DNA of 64,000 nucleotides from Anthostomella pinea. Taxonomy: Eukaryota; Ascomycota; Sordariomycetes; Xylariales; Xylariaceae. Shown one piece after another: positions 11,953 to 23,374 of the stretch. A program made the position numbers and the translations under genes. Location of the stretch: contig CAUWAG010000020.1 of NCBI GenBank assembly GCA_963556695.1, positions 4,092,001 to 4,156,000 on the forward strand, given 5' to 3'. Under the pieces are notes generated by a model that worked only from the letters and a program-made list of their open reading frames with translations, did not search any database and was not told where the DNA came from. Position 1 is the stretch's first letter, and each line of letters opens with the position of its first letter.

Positions 11953-13307
11953 ATGTCCGGCGCCCGACTCAAGAAACCGACCATGGAAACGGTCGCGATG
12001 GAAACCCAGCAGCGGTTCCCTATCATGGAGTTGGTGCCCGAGCTGCGTCAGGCTGTGGCATACCAGTGCGATAGCAAGACGCTGGAGCAACTGATTGGCA
12101 CCTGTCGTGCCATGTACGATGCTGGCGCTCCGCGAGCACGTGCCGTCGTTCTGCTCGAGGACACGATGCCGAATCTATACAGGATCTTCGAGCAATGAGT
12201 ACGGCATCTGCTGATGATGAGCTACGTGAAGTAAGTGCCCTTGGTGGATGCTCCAATATCAATACTTTCTGACCGTCATCCATTAGGATGCTGGATATTT
12301 TCATCCTCCCTGAGCCTTCTTCGGAGCTCGGTAGCTTAGGTTTCCATGATACCCCCAAACCGGAACCCGAGGCCTCCTTGTTCGGCTTTGCCGATTTCCT
12401 CCGCGGCATGCACTGCCTCAAGGAGATATTCATCTGCACAGATAATCCCGAAGGGGGTGCTAGCCAGATTATCGAAAGCCTTTGCCAGAGCGAAATCACA
12501 CTGGAACGCGTCAAAGCCTTCTGTCCTCTCATCATTAATGGATATCTTGACTATGGGGCGTATGCGGGCCTTTTCGCAAAAACACTCTCCACTGGACTTC
12601 CATTTCCGAACCTTGAAGAGATAGTTGTCGACCCAGGTCTCTTGTGACGTTCGACGACGAGCTGGGCTTCCTGGAGGGCAACGTAAAGGGCCACAACATC
12701 AAGCACGTGCGATTCTTTCCGAGTGATGGTGTAAAAGTCAACGGTTCTCAGCTGGCGCGTAAGTCGTATGAACCTCCTGTTGGTGGACAACTTCTTATAT
12801 ATCTCTAGGGCTCTTCTTCTATTTTCCGAATATCGAAAACCTCGTCGTACATGACCCCGATACAGATTTGGTGGCTGCTGCTGGTCTCGCCGGATCTCTG
12901 AAGAAGTTTCAACGACTGACCAGGTTTGCCCTCGAGCTGAAATGGCAAACGACCCAGGTCCGTCCGGTAGCATCCTTGATAGCGATTACGAAGAGGTTTC
13001 CAAGGCTGAGGGTCAAGCCGTTCGCAACGAGGAAGCCGCAGGTGGGAAAATTACTAGAGGCTATTTTGAGACTTGCCCGAGCATAGAGAAAGTATGCCTT
13101 TTTGGTGGTGCTTTTTACTTGTCGTTGGCTTAGTTTTACGATCTCTACCATCCCGCCCGAGACCTAGACAAGCAAGGAATGGTGCGCGACATTGATGTCG
13201 TGCATCTTACAGATTGGTCTATTGGCAACAAGTGGCCCAGGAGTATTCTTGGTAAATGGGAGTGGAAACGGCAACAGATCGGTCGGATAACCCGAACCCC
13301 CAACTAA
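11953..13307 (+). pseudogene. F-box/LRR-like protein, disabled by stop and frameshifts
   Basis: The translation looks like a fungal F-box-like protein. The N-terminal part reads FPIMELVPELRQAVAYQCD then LIGTCRAMY, followed by stretches in the style FPNLEEIVVD and FFYFPNIENLVVHD. Introns at 12231-12286, 12759-12808 and 13092-13133 have good splice borders (the first is GTAAGT...CATTAG with a CTGAC branch site), and exon phases agree. Damage: an in-frame TGA at 12196-12198 within exon 1, a one-base loss near 12644 that moves coding potential into the next frame, and a likely further frame change near 12940 after the WQTTQ segment. Reading resumes and ends at TAA 13305-13307. F-box proteins recruit substrates to SCF ubiquitin ligases. 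If one of the changes is a sequencing error the gene may be less damaged, but the TGA and the first shift look independent. Confidence 0.6.
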
Positions 13308-14001
13308 AGATGATCAGACGGCTTGCTGCTCAGTATCTGCTCCGATTTTCCATGGTGGCGTTGGATTGTGGTTGACCTTAGACGGGATGACCTGTTCATT
13401 CGAGACAGCTGGACAGCACTAGAAATGATACAATTCTTGATGATGAGCAGACGTGTTCGTGTCCATCTTCTTCTACTTCTTCCTGTTCTCTCATGTTTTG
13501 TTCTTCTTCCCGAAATTCAATACCGGGCCGGAGCAAAGGCTGCTCAGAAACTCTTGTCGCGGTCGTAATGCCGCCCTCCTCGAGTGCCTACGTCTACAAA
13601 TATAAAATAATGTTAATTATAAAAAGCGTTAAAATAGCCTATAAGTAGCATGCTGTTGTTTTTATAGTGTTTTAAGCGTTTTAAGCGTTTTTAAGCCTGT
13701 TATAACCTCTTATACTTAACTACCTTTCTTATTATTAACACGCTTAACTAATTACTTTTTTTGCAGCTATTATACTTAATTTTAACCCTTTTACCTACTT
13801 TAAAATAGACGAGTTATATACGATTATGCGCCGTTAACTAACATTTATTAGATAGCGTTATAGCCACGGTACTTAGGAAAGACTCGCTTTTAGACGAGAT
13901 AAAGTTTATTACGATTAAATTAAAGAAAATGGCTGCCTTTTAATTAAAAGCTATATATTAAAAGGCATTATAATTACTTATAAGGTTATAAAGTTAAAAA
14001 G

Positions 14002-14256
14002 TGTGACGGTCTGACCTCCTGGAAGTCTGTCAACCCATCAGGGTGGCCTGTGCGCAGCATCACATGACCTGGCGCACAAGACGTGTGGCCACAACTGTAC
14101 TAGGCTAGGTAATAGTGGGGCGGATGGAAGGATCATTAATCCCACCAGAATTGGCTGGCGGGTCAGATCCTTCTTTCCCTCCCCACCAAGAGATTCTTAC
14201 ACGTAGGTAGTGCAATCAGGACTTTTATGTCCTCATCCTATTTACGCTTCGTGACA
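14002..14256. repeat. solo LTR, 255 bases, target duplication AAAAG
   Basis: This island begins TGTGACGG and ends GTGACA (TG...CA ends) and is flanked by the perfect 5-base direct repeat AAAAG at 13997-14001 and 14257-14261. No internal retrotransposon sequence is attached, so it is a solo LTR. Base composition is normal while the flanks are very AT-rich. Confidence 0.8.
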
Positions 14257-15797
14257 AAAAGAAGATAAATTAAAAACGACGTTAGAGGCATTTTAAGAGA
14301 TTATAAACTAGGTTTAACTAAGTGTTATATATAAAAGGGTTAATAAGCTTTAATATAATAATATAGTCGTTTAGCTTTTTATAAAGGTCTTTTTTTAAAA
14401 GGATGCCTTCGTTGTTACGATATAAAACCTCCTCGTCTTACTTTTACTACTACCGTATTACTACCTCGTCGTTTTTTTAATGACGCGATTTAATCTACCT
14501 TCTTTTTATAATGGCTTGTTTCAAGCTTTTTATATTTATAAAGCTCTTTTAATTACGTAATAATTAAGGTTCTATATATACTTTTTTATGCTTCAAGTCT
14601 TTATATTGTTAATATACATTATTTATTTATTTATTAACTTGAATTAAAACTTCCTCTTTTCCTTTAACTTAATAATAAGGCCTTGTTAAATCTTTTAACC
14701 TATAAAGTTAATCGAAGTAGTTCAAATATCTCTATTCTTAATATACTCGTCTTTGAAGCTAAAAAGATTTATAAAGATATTATAATTTTTAAAATACTTT
14801 AACTATTAACTTTTTTTTAAGCTTATGAGTAGCTCTAGCAACTATTTAGGTAGTTATTATATGCGCCGTAATATAACCTATATATAATTGAGGTTTATAG
14901 CTTCTTTTCAATAATATAACGGTTTATTACCTCTTATAACTATATTTTCAAAAAAGCATTTACTGCCGTATTAAGAAGTTAGAAGATGCACGTATAATTG
15001 AAAGAGATTATTATAAGTATAATTTTACGCTCTTATAACAAATTAAGCACGTCGTCGGTCTTATAAAAGGCTGTTATATTTATTATAAGTAACGTGTAGT
15101 TTTAATTAACTTTCAATATAAGCTCTTTGTTAATTTAACGCGTTATTGAATACTTGTTATTATCTATTAACTTATCAACTTTAATAAGAACTTTAAGGCT
15201 ATAATATTGCCGTTTTGTTTTATTAGCTACTTATTATAAAGTACCGTAACAAATAAGCTTAAATTTAAAGCGTTAGATACTATCTACTTAAATGCATAGC
15301 ACGAGTATTACCTGCCGCTTATTTTAATCGTTACGGTTTAATTTACTTACTACGGTTTTAGCTTCTTTATACTTATACGTACGCTTATTAAGATGTTTTA
15401 AAAAAACGTCTTGTTAAAGTTTATAGTTTTTTAAAGTAAAAAGTAGTAAGTATTATTAAATAGAGGCAATAAGTTTTACCGTATAAACTTAAAAAAGTTT
15501 TAAGCGACGACAAGATACTTTTCTAAACACTTGGTAGTTGTTTTTGTTACTTATTACTACGCGATATTTTATTATAAATAAAAGCAAGTAAATTAAGCGT
15601 TAAAAAAGTAAACAAGTGAGGCAAAGTAAGGATTTTTTTTAAATATCGAATATAGTTTAACGAAACTAGCTAATAATAATTAGCTTATCAGCTTTTATTA
15701 TTATAAAAAAGCAAATGATAAGCTCTTTTTAAGCTTTAATCATTAAAGAGCCTATTGTTATAATAGATTATTATTAATACGATTTTATTATTATTAA

Positions 15798-16004
15798 TGT
15801 TGGAACAGGCTTGAACGATCAATCATAAAACTCGAGTATTGGGTCAAGGTTATGATGTCGCTGATGGTTGGATTGGGAAGTCTAGCTAGACCTGCAGGTC
15901 TGGCTAAGTGACCTCACAATCCGGTATCTAATCTCTTATCTAATCTAATCATACATGTGGGTTCTTTATGGATGGTTTGACTGTGGAATCATATAGATCC
16001 AACA
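15798..16004 (-). repeat. solo copia-type LTR, reverse orientation
   Basis: About 207 bases from TGTTGGAACAGG to GATCCAACA. Its reverse complement closely matches the LTRs at 21665-21866 and 25397-25598, sharing among others the segments CTCGAGTATT, AGACCTGCAGGTC and CACAATCCGGTATCTAATC. The 5-base flanks (ATTAA and GTTTA) do not match, so the duplication has decayed or the copy arose by recombination. Confidence 0.75.
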
Positions 16005-16136
16005 GTTTAAAAGTATTTAAATGTTGATAAAAGCATTAAAAATTCTCAATACAGAAGTAAAAAAAGCTAATACAAGCTTTATAACGGCATAAAAGATACT
16101 GATTAAAACAACAACAAAAATAAATTTGTTTATTAT

Positions 16137-16372
16137 TGTCAGATGTGGTGGCTAAGGATATGTGTTGGAGGTGGTCTGTGCGTGGGGATCGGTGTAGTCC
16201 GAAATCTATTGAGACGGTCGACTAGCAATCGTTGCTTCACTGCTTTAGCAGCCATACGAGTGAGATGCGATAGGTGCGTATTTGCATACAAATACATCTA
16301 TTCAAGGTAGCAGTAGAACACTTAGATAATCTACAAACGAATGAACAGTATTCCGCAACCTGAAGTTTAACA
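16137..16372. repeat. solo LTR, 236 bases, target duplication ATTAT
   Basis: Begins TGTCAGATGTGG and ends TTTAACA, flanked by ATTAT at 16132-16136 and 16373-16377. The start resembles that of the solo LTR at 16590. No internal coding region is attached. Confidence 0.75.
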
Positions 16373-16589
16373 ATTATAAAGAAAACGATGAAAAAAACAC
16401 TTTTGTTTTTTTAAATATAAATTCTAAAAAGCAAACGTACCAAAAGAATTAAACCGAAAATTAAATTACTGCCTTGTTTTTATAAAGATTGGAAACTGTA
16501 TAAACATATATAATTATTTTAATAAGAATTTTAAAAAAGTTAAAACGATTTTCAAAAAGATACGTACACATTTAAATAAAATACGATAT

Positions 16590-16792
16590 TGTCAGATGTT
16601 GGATCCCAGATATAGTGCCTTTAGGTACAGTACTCGCTAAGGGGCTGCCAGGGGACCAGTGGATCTACTCTGGCATAGTGCAGTATGGTATTTAGCTGTA
16701 GATTAGCCCTATCAAGTATACTTGGGAATGACAACAACGTTTGCAGCGACCGCTCACACCCCCAAGGCTTGTGACCCTTCTAGAATCTCACA
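16590..16792. repeat. solo LTR, 203 bases, target duplication GATAT
   Basis: Begins TGTCAGATGTTGGATCC and ends ATCTCACA, flanked by GATAT at 16585-16589 and 16793-16797. Composition is normal against an AT-rich background. Confidence 0.8.
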
Positions 16793-16934
16793 GATATATA
16801 TACATAAGCTTTTAATAAACTTGTTAAAAAGCTAACTAATTAATAAGAAACAAAACTTTAAAATGCTGATATTTTTATATATAATCACGTTAAATTTAAT
16901 TTCAAAAATTATAAAAGGTTTTTATAAACAAATT

Positions 16935-17699
16935 TGTTACGAACCAACTAACAGTGCGGCCTGATAGCAGGCCCAGAGGGGACAATTGGAAACAGGTTGA
17001 CTAGAGAATGGGGTGCTGATCAGTGGAGAGATCGGAGCAACGGAGCAACAGTACACAGATCACGTGACCAGCAGAACCTGGGTCACGTGACTAAGAATTT
17101 AGATCACTGGATCACCATAGTGATTCAGTGAGCAGGATCACCTTGGATCACCGGTGATCCAGGGTGAGCCACCTAATCAGTTAGGGAGAGATTGGATATA
17201 TTGTGCCTTGTGGTAGCGGTATCCAGAATAAGGACCAGGGTCACGAATGGTGGTTGTTGGTCTGTATTCTGGAAGTTGCTTGATTGAAAGAAGAGATGGG
17301 TGGTGTCCCCATCCCAGAAGTAGCTATCATCCCAGTTGGGTACGAATCTGGTACAAACGGGTACCAGTTGGGCTCCAAGGTACCTTGTACCCTGGTCCGT
17401 GACCCATCCGTCATTGTGGCTGGAAAATGGGTTGAGGAGCCACAATATAAGGACAGACATTTCCCAACCAGATAGATAGACAGTCTCTACCTCAGTGATC
17501 AATCTAAGCATCTTAGCCAACCCTAAAGTGGGAGAAATCTCTTGACGACTCGACTACGCAGTGAACCCAGTTCAGACCAAGCCCCAGCATCTGAGTGTTT
17601 TCTAGTTGACAGAAGCCTCTATCGTCTTTTGTGTTGAATTACCTCGGAATATAAACCCTATAAAACCCTTTAGCCTTAGAGGTTAGACGGCTCGTCACA
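16935..17699. repeat. solo LTR, 765 bases, target duplication AAATT
   Basis: Begins TGTTACGAACC and ends CTCGTCACA, flanked by AAATT at 16930-16934 and 17700-17704. The length fits a gypsy-type LTR. Inside are a perfect palindrome GGATCACCGGTGATCC near 17145, several GGATCAC direct repeats, and a TATA-like stretch (CCCTATAAAACCC near 17665), which would fit the LTR promoter if the element reads on the + strand. No internal region is attached. Confidence 0.8.
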
Positions 17700-18700
17700 A
17701 AATTTAACTTTATGTTTTATTAAAAAAAAAACCAAAAACCCCATTTAATTGAAATATATAAAGCTTTTAATGTATTTTAGTAAAAGAATTATTTCTTTAA
17801 AATATGATATAAACTTAGTGAACTAGGCCCGTTTTTTTAACTGGTTCGATATAAAGTTGTTGAATGATTTAAATAATAAATAACGCTATTTTTAATATTA
17901 TTATCGTTATCAAAAAGAAATCTTGTAAATATAAACATCCTGTTTAAAATATATTAAAAGTAATAAATAGCTTAAAAATAGCTTTTTATCAGTTTTAATA
18001 ATTTTTAAAGATAGCTCAAAACCTTTCTTATTAATACACAAATAACCGGCTATAAGCTAGGTTAAAATGTTATTTGATTTAGTCGGTTAAAACTTATAGA
18101 AATTATACGAAAAACTTTTGAACCCAATTAAAAGTTAAAATTTAGCTTTGTTGTCTTAATCGAAAATATTAAAAATGACGAAAAATATATTAAAGCTTTT
18201 CTATTACTTATATACGCTTGTTGATAAAGCTTAGATACAATAATAACTGCCCGATTATATATATTATATAAAACGTAAATATTTCCGCGCTTAAAAAAAT
18301 TACGATATTATATTAATTACATACAAAAACGAATTAATTTTTCAATTTCTTACTAAAAGGCGCTTTATAATTAACTTTTATATACGCCGTATTAGGATGG
18401 TTACAAAGTTATAACTGATAACTTTTAAGCGAATTACTAATAATCTTAATAAATAGTTTTACGATTATATTAATAAAAGTTTGATTTAAAGAAAAGCAGC
18501 TTTAATAATTAGATTAAATCTTAATAAAACCGTGTTGAAACTTAAAACGGGAATAACCTTTTGAATAAAGGCTACAAAAGCGGTAGAAGTAAAAAGTAAA
18601 AGCCGTAATAAACGCTTTTAATAGTTTAATCATAACGATTAAAATAATATACGATATTATAACTATAATACAAGGGGCTATATCATTAAAAACTACGTTA

Positions 18701-18864
<164 letters not shown>

Positions 18865-19220
18865 GTAATAATAAAAAGTAAAACGCGTATAATAAACTGT
18901 TAATTATATTTGATAGTTAAAATTGAAACTGTTAATAAGGCTAAAAGAATGTATTGACATTTTAGAAAATGGGTGATATAAATTTATTATACATAGCAAT
19001 ATTACTATCGATTTTAAAATAGTAATACGATAAGATAATTTAGATTAAAAATTTTATTAATTAAGAATATTATAATATGTTTAATTGATTTAAGCTTATA
19101 ATTATGTTTTGCTTAAGATGTTATAATACGCTTTGAAATTTATAATTATAAAACTATAAAGCTAATCAAGATACTTTTTACGAAAATAAAAGGCTATATT
19201 AAGTTTAGTATATAATTATA

Positions 19221-21243
19221 ACGTAGCTGACAAGCGAGTTGGCATTACAAGCGAGTTGGCACTCGTTATGAACTTTACAACCAACACGATTCAAACTATT
19301 ATATCTCCACCAACAACAATGGCACCACGTTACATTAAATCAGACTTACAGCTAGCTGTGCAAGCTAAATAATGTGACCCTCATATTTCTATATTTTAGC
19401 TTGCGAAACTCTTTAATATCCCTTGTTCCACTTTGAGCAATGAGATCGAAAGAATGCTATCATAACGCAACAGCATGCTGAATACTTTGAAACTTATGGT
19501 TCTCAAAGAGAATGTCATTCTTTCCTTCATTCTTGACCTGAATGCGCGAGCATTTCCATCCCGGCACAGTTATATTGAAGATATGGCAAATCAATTGTTG
19601 GCGGCACGTGGGGCTGGACAGATTGGAAAGAACTGGACGCGCAACTTCATTAAACACACACTAGGCCTCTGGACGCGTTTTTATAAGAGGATAGACTACT
19701 AGAGGGTCTTAAACAAAGATCTAGACCTGTATCGCGCGTGATTTCGCCAAATTGCAGCGGCAATCACAAAATATGGTATCCAAGACGCGGACATTTATAA
19801 CTTTGATGAGACTGGGTTTATGATGGGCATTATTGGGTCTGGTATAGTCATCATAAGTACCAAAAGAAGTGGCAGACCTAGACAAGCTCAGTAAGGCAAC
19901 AGGAAATGGTCTACAGCAATCACTGCTATCAATGCTGATGGTTGGTTAGTCCCGCTGTTCATCATTTTACAGTGCAAAACCCACCTCGCATTATAGTATT
20001 GCGACACACTATTACCACGCAATTGGAAGGTAGCCGTGTCTGACAACAGATGGACTACGAATGAGCTCGGTTTGAAATGGATTCAGCATTTTGACAAGTA
20101 TACCAGACCGCGTATGACTGCCGGTAAACGCCTCCTCATCCTAGATGGTCACAAAAGCCATTATTTCCAGGTCTTTGAGAATTATTGTTAGAACAATGGC
20201 ATCATTACTCTTTATATATCTGCCCACTCCTCACATAGGCTCCAGCTTTTAAATGTCAGTTGTTTCAGCCCACTCAAACAAGCTTATGGTCGCTCAATTG
20301 AGGATCTCATCCGGCTTCATATAACCAATATTTCAAAGGAGGACTTCCTTACAGCGTTTTGTGAAGCACACAATGCTGCAATAACACCAGGAAACATCTA
20401 AGCAGGTTTCAGTGCCACTGGCCTTGTTTTTTTTGACCCAGAAAGTATCATTTCAATACTGGAACCTGTCGCTATCGTACAAACACCGTCACCAAACCCC
20501 AATCTGCCACCCACTACTTGGACTTCAAAGATGCCTATTACCATTAATGAAGCGGTAAACCAATCGGTTTATATCCGAAACCGAGTCAGAAACCAACAAG
20601 GAAGCTCATTTATATCAATAATTGATGCATTAAGCTCGTTTTTAAAGGCTACATATAGCCTTATACATAAGGTTGCTTTGGTTGGTTTCTGGGTCCGTGA
20701 GCTAGAGGAGGCCAATCACTTACTAAGTAACTACCAGAGAATAAAAAATAAATGTCTAATAAAAAGAGGAATATTGTCATGGTCTGGTATAGGTAGCCCA
20801 TGTGGTGAGTCCTGGAGCCCAGACATGAGTACATGTACCACCATTGAATGTCAAGCTGCCACGCTTGATATTCGACATCCTTTTTGGGAGGAACAGCCGT
20901 GGCATGGTGGTTATGGTGAGCGTTCCGTCACAAATATTTTTTGTTAAAGATGCAATAAGTCTTCAGGCTATATAGGATGGTACTGAGCTGGCAAGACAAG
21001 AAATGTATGAAGGTAGTCGCCGTCCAAGGAGGACGGCAGTGCGTGAGCGACGGTGTGGCATTTGCGGCAACACTGGCCATAATGTGCAAACTTGTACAAT
21101 AGAAATAGAAACCCCTGAAGAAAAGAAATCCAATTGATTGAATGGAATTGAATGCGTGGTGGTGAAGTAATTTCATATGGCAGTAAGAGTGTTCATGACG
21201 AGTATCAACTCGCTTGTAATGCCAACTCGCTTGTCAGCTACGT
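19221..21243 (+). mobile_element. pogo/Fot1-like DNA transposon with TIRs and TA duplication
   Basis: A 2,023-base element. The left terminal inverted repeat (19221-19265, starting ACGTAGCTGACAAGCGAG) matches the reverse complement of the right end (21199-21243) with only two differences over 45 bases. TA lies directly outside both ends (19219-19220 and 21244-21245), the target duplication of the Tc1/mariner superfamily. Each TIR contains the internal direct repeat CAAGCGAGTTGGCA twice. The element carries a decayed transposase and sits in AT-rich DNA. Confidence 0.88.
19319..21137 (+). pseudogene. pogo/Fot1-family transposase, multiply interrupted
   Basis: One frame runs from ATG 19319 to about 20945, broken by several TAA/TAG codons (first at 19367). 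Recognisable parts of the DDE_1 transposase: YNFDETGF (first Asp), LILDGHKSHYF (second Asp), and the third motif SSHRLQLLNVSCFSPLK, in which the usual third catalytic Asp is Asn (AAT at 20252-20254). Near the 3' end, in a frame shifted by one, is a CCHC zinc knuckle (CGICGNTGHNVQTC, 21057-21098), as in many fungal pogo transposases. Stops, the lost Asp and the shift mean no active product. Changes are of CpA-to-TpA type on one or the other strand, as RIP would give. Confidence 0.85.
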
Positions 21244-21664
21244 TACGTTAAATTGAAATATTACAAAGTATTGAAAATATTTTAAAGTTTAAGTATATGT
21301 TAATTAAAACGTCATAATATACTCAATTAAAATTAAAATTTTATATACATTTTGGTTAAAGTTAAAGTTATAATAGTAAAACTTTAAAAACCCCTTTTAT
21401 AACTTAAAAAAAGCGCTATAAAAAGACAAGGTTTCTTTTACGATATTAAAAATAGTTATAATATACCCCGATTATATATTTAATAATAAAACGATATTTC
21501 ATACTAGCTTTTATTACAAAATAATAAATTAAATGTTTATATTATAAATAAACTTAATAACTCTAAGTTCAAAAGTCTTCTAGATATTGATAATAAGTTG
21601 TTTTCGGAATTATTAAGAAAATACCGTATATATTACTTATACAAATATTAGTTTTTATAGATAC

Positions 21665-21866
21665 TGTTGGATCCTTGTGATTCCACAGTCAAACCATCCA
21701 TACAGGACCCACATGTATGATTAGATAAGAGATTAGATACCGGATTGTGAGGTCACTTAGCCAGACCTGCAGGTCCAGCTAGACTTTCTAATCCAACCAT
21801 CAGTAACATCATGACCTTGACCCAATACTCGAGTATTATGATTGACCGTTGAAGCCTGTTCCTACA
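21665..21866 (+). repeat. copia 5' LTR
   Basis: 202 bases with TG...CA ends, differing from the 3' LTR at only a handful of positions (for example CTTGTGATT against CATGTGATT, TTCCTACA against TTCCAACA). High LTR similarity implies insertion more recent than the surrounding decayed DNA. Confidence 0.85.
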
Positions 21867-22240
21867 CTGATCAGTGTTGTATCCTAAGGCAACACAGATA
21901 AGCAAGGAAAAGAAGAGATCTTACTATATCAATGTTCCTGACACGAGACTCGGGATACAGCCAAAGATTTGGATCTTCTGTCGCAAATGTTCCTCTAGAG
22001 GCGATTTGAGGCACAGAACGAGATTTGAGGTTTTCTACTGCAAACGTTCTTCAAGAGGAGGCGACTCGAGGCAATAGATTATGCTGCAATCACAGCAATA
22101 TTCACATTTCTGCGCGGCAGCACAGACTGTTGACAGAACCCTCCCATACACGCCCATCCGACATTCATCAATCCGACACACGCCCATCCGACACACGTCC
22201 ATCCAACAAGCACACATCCAATACACGCACATCCGACAAG

Positions 22241-23374
22241 ATGGCCTCTGGCAATGGCAACAGCGAAATCCGAGTTACTCAAAACCCTGCGGACATTGTG
22301 AGAGACGAGAAGCTATGATATCTCAGCGACCGCAACCTACATGTCAACCTTATTGACCTCATTAATCTTGATCGCATCAAATTGGGAAAACAAGTCGACC
22401 TTGAACATGGCGAGGATACCCATTTCAACTTGTACACCTTGTTATGTATTGACCGTTACAATGATGACAAGACGCCCGTCCCCTTTGAGATTCATGAGAT
22501 ATTCCAGATAGACTTTGAAGGCTGGACAAAGATAGATTTCGAGAAGGTTGAGCGCATTATCCGAGGCATCTTCAAGAAATATCTTAATTTTAAAGGAATC
22601 TATCTAGGCAAAGCAAACCACTCTATCGCAGACGTTCTTACCAACCTTGTTACCGCAGAGGGCCTCTCAGTCTGGGACAAAGTCTTACTTGATAGAGCAA
22701 GAACTGCTTATTCACACCCTAATGTCTGGAAAATTGTTGATGTCTGCATGGCTATACAGGCTGATGCTACCAATACTGATGCCCCAGGCACCGACATTCC
22801 TGACACTGATACCCCAGATTTGGTTGACCCTCCTGATGACATCCCTTCTATTACCGCCGAACATGCATCACAAAAGACTACCCCAGATCTGAATCTAGCC
22901 CAGTACCGGAATCCATCACAGACACCGCGAATCCCAACGGCATATGCAACTGGCAACTTTATGCCTGATCCTTTGCACATCGCTATCATACCAGACCCTG
23001 GCTTTGGAACATACCAGCAGTATAACCAATGGCTACAGAATCGACTACCTGATCTATATACCCAGATTCCTCCTATCCCAGTGGCGAATGAGGACCTAGC
23101 TCCCATGTTAATTGCAACATTTGCTAAGATCTGGAAGGAAAAGAACTATTATTCAAGACGGCCCTATGATATTCTGGACGACAAGATACGCTATTTCCTG
23201 AACACATGTTCTACCATTGGCATTAAACCTGGCCAGTTCCACGCAGTATTCTTCCAAGTCCTCACTGGCATAGCTCAAGAATACTTCATGCACCATATCA
23301 GCCGTCACTCAATGTTCTCAGACATATACAACTGTCTCAAGACACATTTTGACACAGAAGTCAACAAGACCTAA
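22241..23374 (+). pseudogene. gag-like protein of the copia element
   Basis: Starts at ATG 22241 (MASGNGNSEIRVTQ); the frame is open further upstream through a 5-residue repeat region (TRPSD-like, 22148-22240), so the start is uncertain. An in-frame TGA at 22316-22318 interrupts it. The rest, 22319-23374, is open and reads like a copia gag, with a Pro/Thr/Asp-rich hinge (about 22760-22870) and a C-terminal helical part. No CCHC knuckle was found. It ends at TAA 23372-23374, overlapping the next frame by 26 bases in the +1 register. Confidence 0.6.

Noticed and set aside
14257..15797. A specific retrotransposon or transposase identity for this AT-rich stretch
   Set aside because: Too many stops in all frames to name a family by eye; translation gave no reliable motif.
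22025..22240. Upstream start for the copia gag frame
   Set aside because: The frame is open but consists of a 5-residue repeat and starts without a clear ATG; kept as uncertain leader rather than coding.
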